64,000 nt of DNA from CAVTRI01 sp963737075 (GTDB taxonomy: Bacteria > Actinomycetota > Acidimicrobiia > Acidimicrobiales > Palsa-688), in contig CAVTRI010000002.1 in NCBI GenBank assembly GCA_963737075.1, forward strand, positions 62,001 to 126,000, in the 5' to 3' direction. The notes under the pieces were generated by a model, which was not told where the DNA came from, searched no databases, and saw only the letters and a program-made list of their open reading frames with translations. How positions within the stretch are numbered: position 1 is the first letter of the stretch; each line of letters starts with the position of its first letter. Positions 17,227 to 25,075 of this stretch are shown here, in pieces. A program made the translations under genes and the position numbers.

Positions 17227-18495
17227 TCAGCGGCCGGAGACCGGTAGGTACGAGCGTTCCTCAGGGCCCGTCCACAGCTGGCGCGGCCGGTAGATCTTGG
17301 AGTCTTGCTCCAGCATCTCCTGCCAATGGGCTAGCCAGCCGGCGACCCGGGGGATGGCGAACAGCACCGTGAACATCTCCGTCGGGAATCCCATCGCCTG
17401 GTAGATCAGGCCCGAGTAGAAGTCGACGTTGGGATAGAGCTTGCGGGAGACGAAGTATTCGTCGGAGAGGGCGACTTCTTCCAGCTTCAGCGCGATGTCC
17501 AGCAACGGGTTCTTGCCCGTCACACTGAACACCTGGTCGGCGACGGTCTTGATGATCCGCGCCCGGGGGTCGTAGTTCTTGTACACCCGGTGGCCGAAGC
17601 CCTGGAGCTTGCCCTTGCCGGCCTTGACGTCGGTGATGAAGCCGTCGACGTTGTCGATGCTGCCGATCTGGTTGAGCATCCGCAGCACCGCCTCGTTGGC
17701 ACCGCCGTGACGGGGGCCGTAGAGCGCAGCCGCGGCGCCCGCGCACGCCGAGTAGGGGTCGGCGTGCGACGACCCGATGGTGCGCATGGCGAGGGTCCCG
17801 CAGTTTTGCTCGTGGTCCGCGTGGAGGATGAAGAGGACGTCGAGCGCCCGGGCGAGGATCGGGTTCGGCTCGTAGCTCGGCTCCGCGACCTTCCACATCA
17901 TCGAGAGGAAGTTCTCCGGGAAGCTCAGCGAGTTGTTCGGGTACACGAACGGCATCCCGACGCTGTAGCGGTGACAGGCGGCCGCGAGCGTCGGGACCTT
18001 GGCAATCAGCCGGATGATCTGCCGGTGCCGGACTTCAGCATCCTCGATCTGCTTGGCCTCCGGGTAGAAGGTCGACAGCGCAGCAATCGCCGAGACCAGC
18101 ATCCCCATCGGGTGCGCGTCGTAGTGGAACCCGTCGACGAACCGCTTGCGGAAGTTTTCGTGGATATAGGTGTGGTACCGGATGTCGTGCGTCCAGCTCT
18201 CGAGCTGCTCCGCGGACGGCAGGTCGCCGTGGATGATCAGGTACGCGACTTCGAGATACGTGGACTGCTCCGCCAGCTGCTCGATGGGGTAGCCGCGGTA
18301 GCGGAGGATGCCGGCGTCGCCGTCGAGGTACGTGATGTTGCTCGCCGCCAGCGAGGTGGTCATGAACGCCGGATCGTGGAACCAGATTCCCGGCACCAGC
18401 TTGCGGAACTCGTCGGCTGAGATCCCCCCTTCGACGATCGGGATCTCCACGACTTCGCCAGTGCGGTTGTCGGTGACGGTGATCGACTCAGCCAC
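17227..18495 (-). CDS. gltA: Citrate synthase (type II, hexameric)
   Basis: The 422-residue enzyme condenses oxaloacetate and acetyl-CoA. It shows the N-terminal beta domain (TVTDNRTGEVVEIPIVEGG), FMTTSLAASNITYLDGDAGILRYRGYPIEQLAE, the catalytic His region ILHADHEQNCGTLAMRTIGSSHADP, HGGANEAVLRML, and FGHRVYKNYDPRA with the catalytic residues. Length and the N-terminal domain match the bacterial type II form. GTG 18495 is preceded by a strong Shine-Dalgarno (GAGGGGGAG), unlike the many leaderless neighbours. Confidence 0.97.
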   Translation of the reverse strand: MAESITVTDNRTGEVVEIPIVEGGISADEFRKLVPGIWFHDPAFMTTSLAASNITYLDGDAGILRYRGYPIEQLAEQSTYLEVAYLIIHGDLPSAEQLESWTHDIRYHTYIHENFRKRFVDGFHYDAHPMGMLVSAIAALSTFYPEAKQIEDAEVRHRQIIRLIAKVPTLAAACHRYSVGMPFVYPNNSLSFPENFLSMMWKVAEPSYEPNPILARALDVLFILHADHEQNCGTLAMRTIGSSHADPYSACAGAAAALYGPRHGGANEAVLRMLNQIGSIDNVDGFITDVKAGKGKLQGFGHRVYKNYDPRARIIKTVADQVFSVTGKNPLLDIALKLEEVALSDEYFVSRKLYPNVDFYSGLIYQAMGFPTEMFTVLFAIPRVAGWLAHWQEMLEQDSKIYRPRQLWTGPEERSYLPVSGR

Positions 18496-18595
18496 AGCTC
18501 CCCCTCTGAGAATGGGAACGCTCTTGCACTCACCAGCATGCTACCCGCAGGTACCTCCGCAACACCGGGGGGCGAATGGTCGGGGGCTCGGTGGC

Positions 18596-18894
18596 ACCGG
18601 GGCGGGTCCTGTCGCTGTGGGACGGGCGGGTCCTGTCGCCGTGGGACGGGGCGGGTCGCCTTGGGAACCGGATCAGGTCGCCTTGGGGACCGGGGCGGGT
18701 CGCCTTGGGGACCGGGGCGGGTCGCCTTGGGGACCGGGGCGGGTCGCCTTGGGGACCGGGGCGGGTCGCCTTGGGGACCGGGGCGGGTCCTGTCGCCGTG
18801 GGACCCCTCCCACCTCCCTACGGTCGGCGGGTCCCTCCCCTCGGCGCCACCCGCCCCTCGCCCTCTCCGGCGCCACCCGCCCCTCGCCCTCTCC
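18596..18894. repeat. 22-bp minisatellite array with degenerate flanks, upstream of gltA and of chorismate mutase
   Basis: The 655-base gap between gltA and the chorismate mutase gene holds no credible gene. Five near-identical 22-bp units (gggtcgccttggggaccggg core) begin at 18675, 18697, 18719, 18741 and 18763, flanked by related GGGTCCTGTCGCCGTGGGAC units. A 26-bp unit is then repeated twice at 18843-18894. Open frames across the array only translate the repeat. Confidence 0.9.
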
Positions 18895-18994
18895 GGCGCG
18901 GCCGGGCCTACGCGGGGCGCCCGGCGCGAGGCGCCCGGCCCTCGCTCAGTCCGGGGGCGGGGGCGGCGCGATCGTGGCGGGTCGCCGGGAGTGG

Positions 18995-19036
18995 ACTGCG
19001 CGATCCATGCACGAGATCAGCCATGCATCGCGCAGT
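18995..19036. repeat. Inverted repeat (hairpin) upstream of chorismate mutase
   Basis: ACTGCGCGAT (18995-19004) and its exact reverse complement (19027-19036) flank a 22-base loop whose CATG ends can extend the stem past one mismatch. A further AATCGCGCAATT follows at about 19045. The ATCGCGC core recurs in other intergenic palindromes of this window. Confidence 0.6.
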
Positions 19037-19139
19037 TCAGCGCGAATCGCGCAATTTCACGTCCCAGAGCTCGCCGGCCGGTGGTGGGTGCTGCCTCAGC
19101 GCCGATCTGACCGGGTTGCCACCGCTCACCGGCGGCCAG

Positions 19140-19145
19140 CAAGAT
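19140..19145 (+). promoter_or_regulatory. -10 box of chorismate mutase gene (leaderless)
   Basis: CAAGAT stands 6 bases before ATG 19152; there is no ribosome binding site. Confidence 0.45.
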
Positions 19146-19151
19146 CGTGCG

Positions 19152-19439
19152 ATGGGAGAACGGGATCTGAGCCAGATCCGTCGCGACATCGACAACCTCG
19201 ACCGGCAATTGGTCGCCCTGCTGGCCAAGCGAGCCCAGCTGGTCGAGCAGGTCGTGGTTTACAAGCGGAGCCACCACATGGCGGTCGTGGACCGAGGCCG
19301 GGAGGACGAGATGCTCGCGCGCATCGCCAACGTGGCGAAGGAAGAGGGGCTCGACCCAAGGGTTGCGCAGCAGGTGCTGCGCACCGTCATCGACGGCTTC
19401 ACCCTGCTCGAAGCGGAGGAACTCGGTCCGGAACTGTGA
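19152..19439 (+). CDS. Chorismate mutase, AroQ class
   Basis: A 95-residue all-helical protein: LSQIRRDIDNLDRQLVALLAKRAQLVEQVVVYKR with the conserved Arg and Lys that bind chorismate, then VDRGREDEMLARIANVAKEEGLDP and a closing helix QQVLRTVIDGFTLLEAEE. It rearranges chorismate to prephenate for Phe/Tyr synthesis. It has no signal peptide, so it is the cytoplasmic form. ATG 19152 is chosen because similarity begins there and a CAAGAT box lies 6 bases upstream. The gap of 184 bases to the convergent GNAT gene shows nothing recognisable. Confidence 0.9.
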   Translation: MGERDLSQIRRDIDNLDRQLVALLAKRAQLVEQVVVYKRSHHMAVVDRGREDEMLARIANVAKEEGLDPRVAQQVLRTVIDGFTLLEAEELGPEL

Positions 19440-19623
19440 TCAGCGCACGAGGTGGGTGCCCCTGTCGACGGTCCCGATCTCGCCGGTCACCAGCTTGGAG
19501 GTCACCTAGGTCGGGTCGGCCACGTCCGCCTGGCGGTAGGCGCCGCCGATCCCGAACTGGGCTCGGTAACCAGGGCCACCTGGCCCTCCAACCGATGTTC
19601 ACTCGGCATACCGAGGCGCTCTG

Positions 19624-20058
19624 TCAGCCGAGCTCGTACCGGTACACGTTGGTGTCGCGGGCGACAAAGCCGACGCGCTGGTACAGGCGGTTGGCGGCTT
19701 CTCTGGAGGAGCGCGACGTGAGGTCGACCCGGCGTGCCCCGGCCGCGGTCGCCGCTTCGAGTGCCGCACGGGTGAGCGCCTCGCCACAGCCTTGACCGCG
19801 CGCCGCGGTGTCGACGATCACATCCTCGATCCAGGCCTGCACCCCGGAAGGGACGCTGAAGACCGCCAACGTCAGGGTGCCTACGATGGCGCCCTCGTCG
19901 TCCCGGGCGACGAACAGCGTGGTGGCCGGCGACGACACGATCTCTTGCAATTGCTCGCCAGTTGGCGGTGGCGCGGACGACGACAACAGCGGCATCAACC
20001 GGGTGATGGCATCGACCAGTTCGTCGGTGACAGCGGTCGCGGCGGAGATAGTCAGCAC
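19624..20058 (-). CDS. GNAT family N-acetyltransferase
   Basis: A 144-residue acetyltransferase with a complete GNAT core: LFVARDDEGAIVGTLTLAVF (strands 2-4), WIEDVIVDTAARGQGCGEALTRAALEAA containing the acetyl-CoA pyrophosphate loop RGQGCG, and LTSRSSREAANRLYQRVGFVARDTNVYRY at the C-terminus. The frame is open well upstream, but GTG 20058 begins the fold; a TACACT box lies 9 bases before it. The C-terminal NVYRYEL resembles small-molecule or amino-acid acetylating members; the substrate is unknown. Confidence 0.88.
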   Translation of the reverse strand: MLTISAATAVTDELVDAITRLMPLLSSSAPPPTGEQLQEIVSSPATTLFVARDDEGAIVGTLTLAVFSVPSGVQAWIEDVIVDTAARGQGCGEALTRAALEAATAAGARRVDLTSRSSREAANRLYQRVGFVARDTNVYRYELG

Positions 20059-20268
20059 CAGCGGCGCAGTGTAGGCGGACCTGTGCCAGCGAGGTCGCGA
20101 AACCGACAGAGCACGGAGCGCGCGGACAGGCGACGAAAGTGAAGCGCGACGCACCGCCCTAACGAAAACTTCATCGCATTCCCTTGTCTGGCTGGTATCC
20201 TTGTCACTCCGGCTGGGAGGCGCGTGGCCGGTGGGTTCCCCCCCTGTCCGCTGGCCCCCTCCCGCCGG

Positions 20269-20274
20269 TACCTT
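20269..20274 (+). promoter_or_regulatory. -10 box of the PAC2 gene (leaderless)
   Basis: TACCTT lies 6 bases before ATG 20281, without a Shine-Dalgarno. Confidence 0.5.
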
Positions 20275-20280
20275 CGCGTT

Positions 20281-21169
20281 ATGGACGTTGTGCGCTGGGA
20301 ACGCCATCCCACCCTCCGCGAGCCGCTGCTCGTCGTCGCCTTCGAGGGGTGGAACGACGCGGGCGACGCGGCCACCCTGGCCCTGGACTACCTCGCCGAG
20401 GCGTGGGGGGCCAGCCGCTTCGCGAGCGTCGACCCCGAGGAGTTCTACGACTTCACGAGCACTCGGCCGACGGTCCGCTTTACGGGCGCCAAAGCCGGGC
20501 GGTCGCGCTCCATTGAATGGCCAGAGGTACAGCTCCTGGCGGCGTCTGTGCCGGGCGCGGGCCGTGACGTGATCCTGGTGCGAGGGGTGGAGCCGCAGTT
20601 GCGCTGGCGGACGTTCTGCGCCGCGATCGTGGAGGTCGCCCAGACGCTCGGTGCTGAGCTGGCAGTGATCCTCGGGGCGCTCCTCGCCGACGTCCCCCAT
20701 ACGCGTCCTGTCCACGTGTCGGGCACAACCGATGACAGGGCGCTGGCCGGTCGGCTGGGCCTGCGAGCGTCGACGTACGAAGGCGAGACGGGGATCGTCG
20801 GTGTTCTGCACGACGCGCTGCAGCCGCGCCGGCCTGCCGTCGACCAGCTTCTGGGCCGCGGTGCCGCACTACGTGCACCAGGTGCCATCACCAAAGGCGG
20901 CCTTGGCACTCGTGGAGCGCTCGGCGGCGCTCATCGGAGCTCGGGTCAACCCCCTTGAGCTGCGGGTTGCGGCGGAGGAGTACGAGCGGCGTGTGAGCGA
21001 GCGGGTGGCGGACGATGAGGACGCCGCGGCGTACGTCAGCCAGCTAGAGGAGGCTGACGACAGTGAGCCGGAAGACTCCGAGCCCGAAGGGCGGCTGAAT
21101 CTCGGAGACCCTGAAGCGCTGGCAGCCGAGGTGGAGCGCTTCCTGCGCGAGCACCATCGGGGGGAGTAG
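20281..21169 (+). CDS. PAC2 family protein (proteasome assembly chaperone-like), interrupted by a frameshift
   Basis: The first frame encodes VRWERHPTLREPLLVVAFEGWNDAGDAATLAL, the PAC2 opening, and continues to YEGETGIVGVLHDA near 20815. Similarity resumes one base later as SRAGLPSTSFWAAVPHYVHQVPSPKAALALVERS and runs to the stop at 21169, with an acidic tail (EEADDSEPEDSEPEG). Removing one base around 20814-20822 gives one protein of about 295 residues. PAC2 proteins are common in proteasome-bearing Actinomycetota, though their role is not settled. The stop is 10 bases from a convergent gene. Confidence 0.85.
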
Positions 21170-21179
21170 GCAGCCCTCT

Positions 21180-21779
21180 TCAGGCCCGTTCGGGCTGCTG
21201 GCGGTAGAAGATGTCCACCTGGCGCACTACCCAGCCGAAGCGGGCCACCCCGTCGACCACAGGGCGACCCAACCACTCGGACGTCTCACTCCCCGGGGAG
21301 GCTCTTCTCGCGTCCTCGTGGACTCGGTACATGCAGCAGGTCACGAACCCCTCCCAGGTCCCCGGCGACACCGCGCACACGGCCGGGAACGGGCCGCGGC
21401 TCGCTTTGACCACGTGGTTGAGAAGACCCTGCGGGGCGCGGCTGCCCCTGGCTGGCGGCAGGGTGTCGAGCACGGGGACGTCAACGGCGCCGAACGCCGC
21501 CGGGTCGGCCTCTACCGCCATGTGCGCTGTGTAGGAACGGGCGACAAGGCGGGCGCCGATACTCGGCGTGAGGGCCGGCCAGGGACGGCTGAGCCTTTCC
21601 AGATAGTCAAGGGCCAACGAGGTGCTGAGCTCGCTCAGGGACACCACCGTGGACAGCAGCGCCTCTGCTCGCTCGTCCAGCGCCGCAGCCCACTCCCCGT
21701 CGACGCCCCGCTCGGCGAGGTCAGCGTCCCGTGAGGCAGAGTCGACGCGTGCGGGTCCCGGCTTCGACCGTCGGAGCAC
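21180..21779 (-). CDS. Conserved hypothetical protein downstream of NUDIX
   Basis: A 199-residue product with no recognised domain. It has a helical N-terminal half (AAALDERAEALLSTVVSLSELSTSLALDYLERLSRPWPALTPSIGARLVARS) and a C-terminal half rich in aromatic and Cys residues (TWEGFVTCCMYRVHEDAR, GVARFGWVVRQVDIFYRQQ). There is no signal peptide or membrane segment. GTG 21779 follows the NUDIX stop after a single base, so the two are cotranscribed and translationally coupled. Function unknown. Confidence 0.7.
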   Translation of the reverse strand: MLRRSKPGPARVDSASRDADLAERGVDGEWAAALDERAEALLSTVVSLSELSTSLALDYLERLSRPWPALTPSIGARLVARSYTAHMAVEADPAAFGAVDVPVLDTLPPARGSRAPQGLLNHVVKASRGPFPAVCAVSPGTWEGFVTCCMYRVHEDARRASPGSETSEWLGRPVVDGVARFGWVVRQVDIFYRQQPERA

Positions 21780-21780
21780 C

Positions 21781-22479
21781 TCAAGCCGGCGGGGGTTCGT
21801 CCTGGGAGGTCGGGCGGCGAGGCGGGTCGAACACCACCTCGAGTGGTTCGCCCCGGACCGCCGCGAACGCGAGTCGCTGCCAGCGACCGGCCCCAGCCAG
21901 GGGGCTGGGCAGCCGGTCCTCGGCGAACCACCCCGCGGCCCGGCACTCGAGCGGGTGGGGGCGCAGTTCGCCGCCAAGCGCCCGGCAGTGGAAGAGCAGC
22001 GAATAGAACGGCAGCGCCCGCGCCCCGAGTCGCAGGCCGTCGAAGATGCCGATAACCCGGACGGGTTCGACGTCGATGCCGGTCTCCTCTGCCACCTCTT
22101 TAACCGCAACCTCCGCCGGGGAGTAGCCAATGTCAGCCCAGCCGGTCGGGTACAGCCATACGCCCGAGTCGCCCCGCTGGATGAGCAGCAGCTCGCCCCG
22201 GTCGTTGCCGACCACTGCCCCGATGGCGATCTTGGGCGTGACATAGCCGATGACGCCTTGCTCGACGCTGCCTAGCCACCCGTCGACAACCTCCGAAGCG
22301 TCGAATCGACCCTCGTCGTGGCCGGCCGCGAGCCGGATGTCCGCCGCAACCTTGAGGATCTCCTGGAACCGCTCCCTCTCGTACAGGCTCTCCGTAAACC
22401 CGAGGCCTGTGCGCGCGATGCCGGCTAGAGCTTCGCTCCAGCGGATGAGGTCGACGTCGCTGACAGGAGGACCGGCCAT
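21781..22479 (-). CDS. NUDIX hydrolase with N-terminal helical domain
   Basis: The 232-residue protein has an N-terminal domain of about 80 residues (LIRWSEALAGIARTGLGFTESLYERERFQEILKVAADI), known from NUDIX hydrolases with the NUDIX_4-type N-terminal extension, then a NUDIX fold with the box GYSPAEVAVKEVAEETGI (about residues 116-133) and LLIQRGDSGVWLYPTGWADIG before it. The Glu-rich metal-binding helix is intact except for Lys replacing the usual Arg. Likely hydrolyses a nucleoside diphosphate-linked compound. A TAGCCT box lies 10 bases before ATG 22479. Confidence 0.88.
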   Translation of the reverse strand: MAGPPVSDVDLIRWSEALAGIARTGLGFTESLYERERFQEILKVAADIRLAAGHDEGRFDASEVVDGWLGSVEQGVIGYVTPKIAIGAVVGNDRGELLLIQRGDSGVWLYPTGWADIGYSPAEVAVKEVAEETGIDVEPVRVIGIFDGLRLGARALPFYSLLFHCRALGGELRPHPLECRAAGWFAEDRLPSPLAGAGRWQRLAFAAVRGEPLEVVFDPPRRPTSQDEPPPA

Positions 22480-22500
22480 CGCGGGGGCGAGGCTACCGGC

Positions 22501-23844
22501 TCACAGCAGCGACAGCAGTCTTCGGGCGGCCACCTGGAGCGGGTCCCACACCGACGAGTACGGCGGCGCGTAACCCAGATCGATGTTGAGCAGCGCCTCG
22601 GCGTCGAGCCCGCCGTGGAAGCCTGCCACGACGACGTCGACCCGCTTCGCGGCGCCGGTGCCGCCCACGATCTGCACCCCGAGCACGCGGCCCGTGGACC
22701 GCTCGCCCAGCAATTTCACGGTCATCGCCTGGGCGTCCGGCATGTAGCCGGCGATCGTCGTCGTCTCTACGGTGGCGGCAACGGTGTCGAACCCTGCCGC
22801 TCTCGCCTCGGCCTCGTTGAGCCCCGCCCGGCCGATCTCGAGGGCGCAGAGGCGCGTAACCGCGGTGCCGGCCACCCCTGGGAAGGTGGCGTAGCCGCCG
22901 GCGATGTTGATGCCAGCAACCCGCCCCTGCTTGTTGGCAACCGTGCCAAGGGCTTCGTACGTTGGCTGCCCGCTGACGACGTGGACGGACTGGCAGCAGT
23001 CGCCGGCCGCCCACACTCCTTCCGCAGAGGTCCGCTGCTGGCGATCGACAACGAGCGCGCCGCGCGCCCCTGTCGCCAGTCCGGCGGCCGTTGCCAGCGC
23101 GGTGTTTGGCTGCACACCCAGGCCGAGCACGACCAGCTGGGCGGGTAGCGACCCGGCGGAGGTGTGCACGGCGCCGGGCTCGACGGCCTCGAGCTGCTCG
23201 CCGGTGCGCACCTCGATCCCCGCCGCGCGCATGGCCTTGTTGACGTGAGCGCCGATGTCGGGGTCGAGGGTGCGCATCACTTCGGGGGCTTTTTCGAGGA
23301 CCGTGACCTGCGCCCCGCGGTGGCGGAAGGACTCTGCGAGCTCCAGGCCGACGTACCCGCTGCCGACCACGACAACCTGGGACACGCTTCGGTGATCGGC
23401 GTCGGCCACCAGGCGAGCCGCGTCGTCGAGGGTCTGCACGCCGTGCACGTGGGGGGCGTCGATGCCGGGCAGGTCAAGGCGAAGCGGTGTCGCCCCGGTT
23501 GCCACATGAAGCCAGTCGAAACCGAGGCGGAGGGCGCGCCCGTGAGTGCGGTTGTAGACCTCCACCTGGCGTGCCGTTAGGTCAATCCCGATGGCCTCGT
23601 GCTCCGTTCGGACGTCGATGCGCTGGGCACGGAACTCGTCCGGGGTTCGTGCGACCAGGTCCTCGAGGCGTGTCAGCTCACCGCCGACGAAGTACGGGAT
23701 GCCGCAAGCCGAGTAGCTCGTCCACGACCCGCACTCGAACACGACGATGTCCGCTTCGGGGTGCTGTCGGCGCACGACCGAGGCGGCCGACATGCCGGCG
23801 CCGTCCCCGCCGATCACGACCAGGCGTTCTCCCACTCGAGTCAC
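22501..23844 (-). CDS. Pyridine nucleotide-disulfide oxidoreductase, CoA-disulfide reductase-like
   Basis: The 447-residue flavoprotein has FAD-binding RLVVIGGDGAGMSAASVVRR, a single active-site Cys in SYSACGIPYFVGG (about residue 47, as in CoA-disulfide reductase and NADH oxidase), NAD(P)-binding VVVVGSGYVGLELAESFRHRG, the FAD motif VWAAGDCC, and a C-terminal dimerisation domain (VKLLGERSTGRVLGVQIVGG). It probably reduces a low-molecular-weight disulfide or polysulfide. ORF start is GTG 23844, but a TAGTGT box 7 bases before GTG 23835 favours the shorter start. Confidence 0.88.
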   Translation of the reverse strand: MTRVGERLVVIGGDGAGMSAASVVRRQHPEADIVVFECGSWTSYSACGIPYFVGGELTRLEDLVARTPDEFRAQRIDVRTEHEAIGIDLTARQVEVYNRTHGRALRLGFDWLHVATGATPLRLDLPGIDAPHVHGVQTLDDAARLVADADHRSVSQVVVVGSGYVGLELAESFRHRGAQVTVLEKAPEVMRTLDPDIGAHVNKAMRAAGIEVRTGEQLEAVEPGAVHTSAGSLPAQLVVLGLGVQPNTALATAAGLATGARGALVVDRQQRTSAEGVWAAGDCCQSVHVVSGQPTYEALGTVANKQGRVAGINIAGGYATFPGVAGTAVTRLCALEIGRAGLNEAEARAAGFDTVAATVETTTIAGYMPDAQAMTVKLLGERSTGRVLGVQIVGGTGAAKRVDVVVAGFHGGLDAEALLNIDLGYAPPYSSVWDPLQVAARRLLSLL

Positions 23845-23848
23845 ACTA
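23843..23848 (-). promoter_or_regulatory. -10 box of the flavin disulfide reductase gene (leaderless)
   Basis: TAGTGT on the minus strand precedes GTG 23835 by 7 bases and overlaps the alternative GTG 23844. Confidence 0.45.
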
Positions 23849-23870
23849 CGGGCGGGCGGGGTGCCGGGGT

Positions 23871-24130
23871 GATCCCGTTTGCGGGCGGCGCGCCCGCGCG
23901 TGCGATCCCGCTTGTGGGCGGCGCGCTCGCGCGTGCGATCCCGTTTGCGGGCGGCGCGCCCGCGCGTGCGATCCCGTTTGCGGGCGGCGCGCTCGCGCGT
24001 GCGATCCCGCTTGCAGGCGGCGCGCTCGCGCGTGCGATCCCGTTTGCGGGCTGGCAGAGTGTGCGATCCCGTTTGCAGGCTGGCGGGCTCGCGCGTGCGA
24101 TCCCGTTTGCGGGCTGGCGGGTGCCACGAT
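23871..24130. repeat. 33-bp minisatellite (8 copies) between divergent genes
   Basis: Units start with GATCCCGTTTGCGGG or a variant at 23871, 23904, 23937, 23970, 24003, 24036, 24065 and 24099. The first five are exactly 33 bp; later units vary in length (29 and 34 bp). The array separates the leftward disulfide reductase from the rightward small Cys protein and ends inside the latter's -10 box. Its frames translate as Arg/Ala repeats and are not genes. Confidence 0.95.
24125..24130 (+). promoter_or_regulatory. -10 box of the small Cys protein gene (leaderless)
   Basis: CACGAT lies 6 bases before GTG 24137, at the last unit of the 33-bp array. Confidence 0.45.
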
Positions 24131-24136
24131 GGGTTT

Positions 24137-24388
24137 GTGACCGTGCGCGAGGATTGTCGCCACTATCTTCAGCGAACCGTCTCCAGTGGGGACGTGCTTC
24201 GTCGATGCCGATTGGGCGCCAACCTGGAGGACCCTTTCGACTGCCCTGACGGCTGCCTGTTCTTCGAGCCGCGAGCGGTCATGGGGGCGGGCTGGGTTCA
24301 GGAGCCGACGGAGCGCATGAGTAACACCGCCGACGGGCTGGTCGCGCTGCCGCCGCCGAAGAAGCGGCGCCGTCCCAAGCGGCGGTAG
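24137..24388 (+). CDS. Small conserved Cys-containing protein (possible zinc knuckle)
   Basis: An 83-residue protein beginning VTVREDCRHYLQRTVSSGDVLRRCRLG, with four Cys at residues 7, 24, 36 and 40 (C-x16-C-x11-C-x3-C, ending CPDGCLFFEPR) and a strongly basic tail KKRRRPKRR. The spacing suggests a small metal site and the tail suggests nucleic acid or RNA polymerase contact, but no named family is claimed. The GTG start is supported by the -10 box 6 bases upstream. The frame upstream of it only reads the repeat array. Confidence 0.65.
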   Translation: MTVREDCRHYLQRTVSSGDVLRRCRLGANLEDPFDCPDGCLFFEPRAVMGAGWVQEPTERMSNTADGLVALPPPKKRRRPKRR

Positions 24389-24420
24389 CGCACGCGCTTC
24401 ATAGGAGCGTTAGCCGGCAC

Positions 24421-24690
24421 GCGTTCTAGATGGCGCGCATGCGGGCGCCATCGCGCGTTCTCGGGCGGGAGTTGGCGCACATGCGTTCTAGATAAACGCG
24501 CGTGTGGGAGCGCCCATCGCCCCATAGGCCGGGGGTTGGCGCAGATGCGTCCAGATGGCGCGTTCTTGGCACGAATTGGCGCGCATGGGGGGCGCCCCAT
24601 CGCGCCATAGGCCGGGGCTTGGCGCGCTCAGATGTCGCGTGCCTCACACGTGGTGCGATACGGCGTCGAATATGACGCGCTCAGCGCGCC
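24421..24690. repeat. Degenerate 62-78 bp direct repeats rich in TTGGCGC palindromes
   Basis: Related units begin GCGTTCTAGAT at 24421 and 24483, GCGTCCAGAT at 24546 and GCGCTCAGAT at 24624. They contain short palindromes such as GGCGCGCATG and CATCGCGCC. The segment 24655-24690 (CGGCGTCGAATATGACGCGC) closely resembles 48973-49009, so this is a dispersed family. The 687-base gap 24389-25075 contains no gene. Confidence 0.7.
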
Positions 24691-24775
24691 TGATGTTGTG
24701 GCAGTGGTGCACGATCGCACCAATCGAGGGCGCTTGGCGCGAACCTTCCCGCCAGCCCGGCGCGGCCAGCGGGTG

Positions 24776-25056
24776 GCGTGCCGCCATCAAAGCGTGCGGC
24801 GGGCCTGGCGCAGCCACCCTGTGGCTAGCCGCCATCGAAGCGCGCCCCGTGCGCGGCCAGCGCGTGCCGCTTTCAAAGCGTGCGGCGGGCCCGGCGCGGC
24901 CAGCGGGTGGCGTGCCGCCATCAAAGCGCGCCCCGCCATCAAAGCGCGCCGCCCCGCCATCAAAGCGCGCCGCGTGCGCGGCCAGCGTGTGCCGCCATCA
25001 AAGCGCGCCACCCCGCCATCAAAGCGCGCCGCCCCGCCATCAAAGCGCGCGGCGAT
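24776..25056. repeat. Array of CCGCCATCAAAGCGCGCC units (9 or more copies, partly 21-bp tandem)
   Basis: The core occurs near 24780, 24828, 24866 (as CCGCTTTCAAAGCG), 24914, 24934, 24955, 24990, 25013 and 25034. Some copies are tandem with 21-bp period, others are embedded in a longer unit with GTGCGGCGGGC and GCGGCCAGCG. It sits directly between the convergent 3' ends of the small Cys protein and lhr, ending about 20 bases before the lhr stop. Confidence 0.85.
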
Positions 25057-25075
25057 CAAAAGGGGCGCGAGCGGA

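Noticed and set aside
18576..19151. A longer chorismate mutase with a 190-residue N-terminal extension
   Set aside because: The extension translates the 22-bp repeat array; the enzyme fold and a -10 box both place the start at 19152.
23871..24130. CRISPR-like regular repeats (also at 7039, 18675 and 41724)
   Set aside because: Units are head-to-tail without unique spacers, and no cas genes are nearby.
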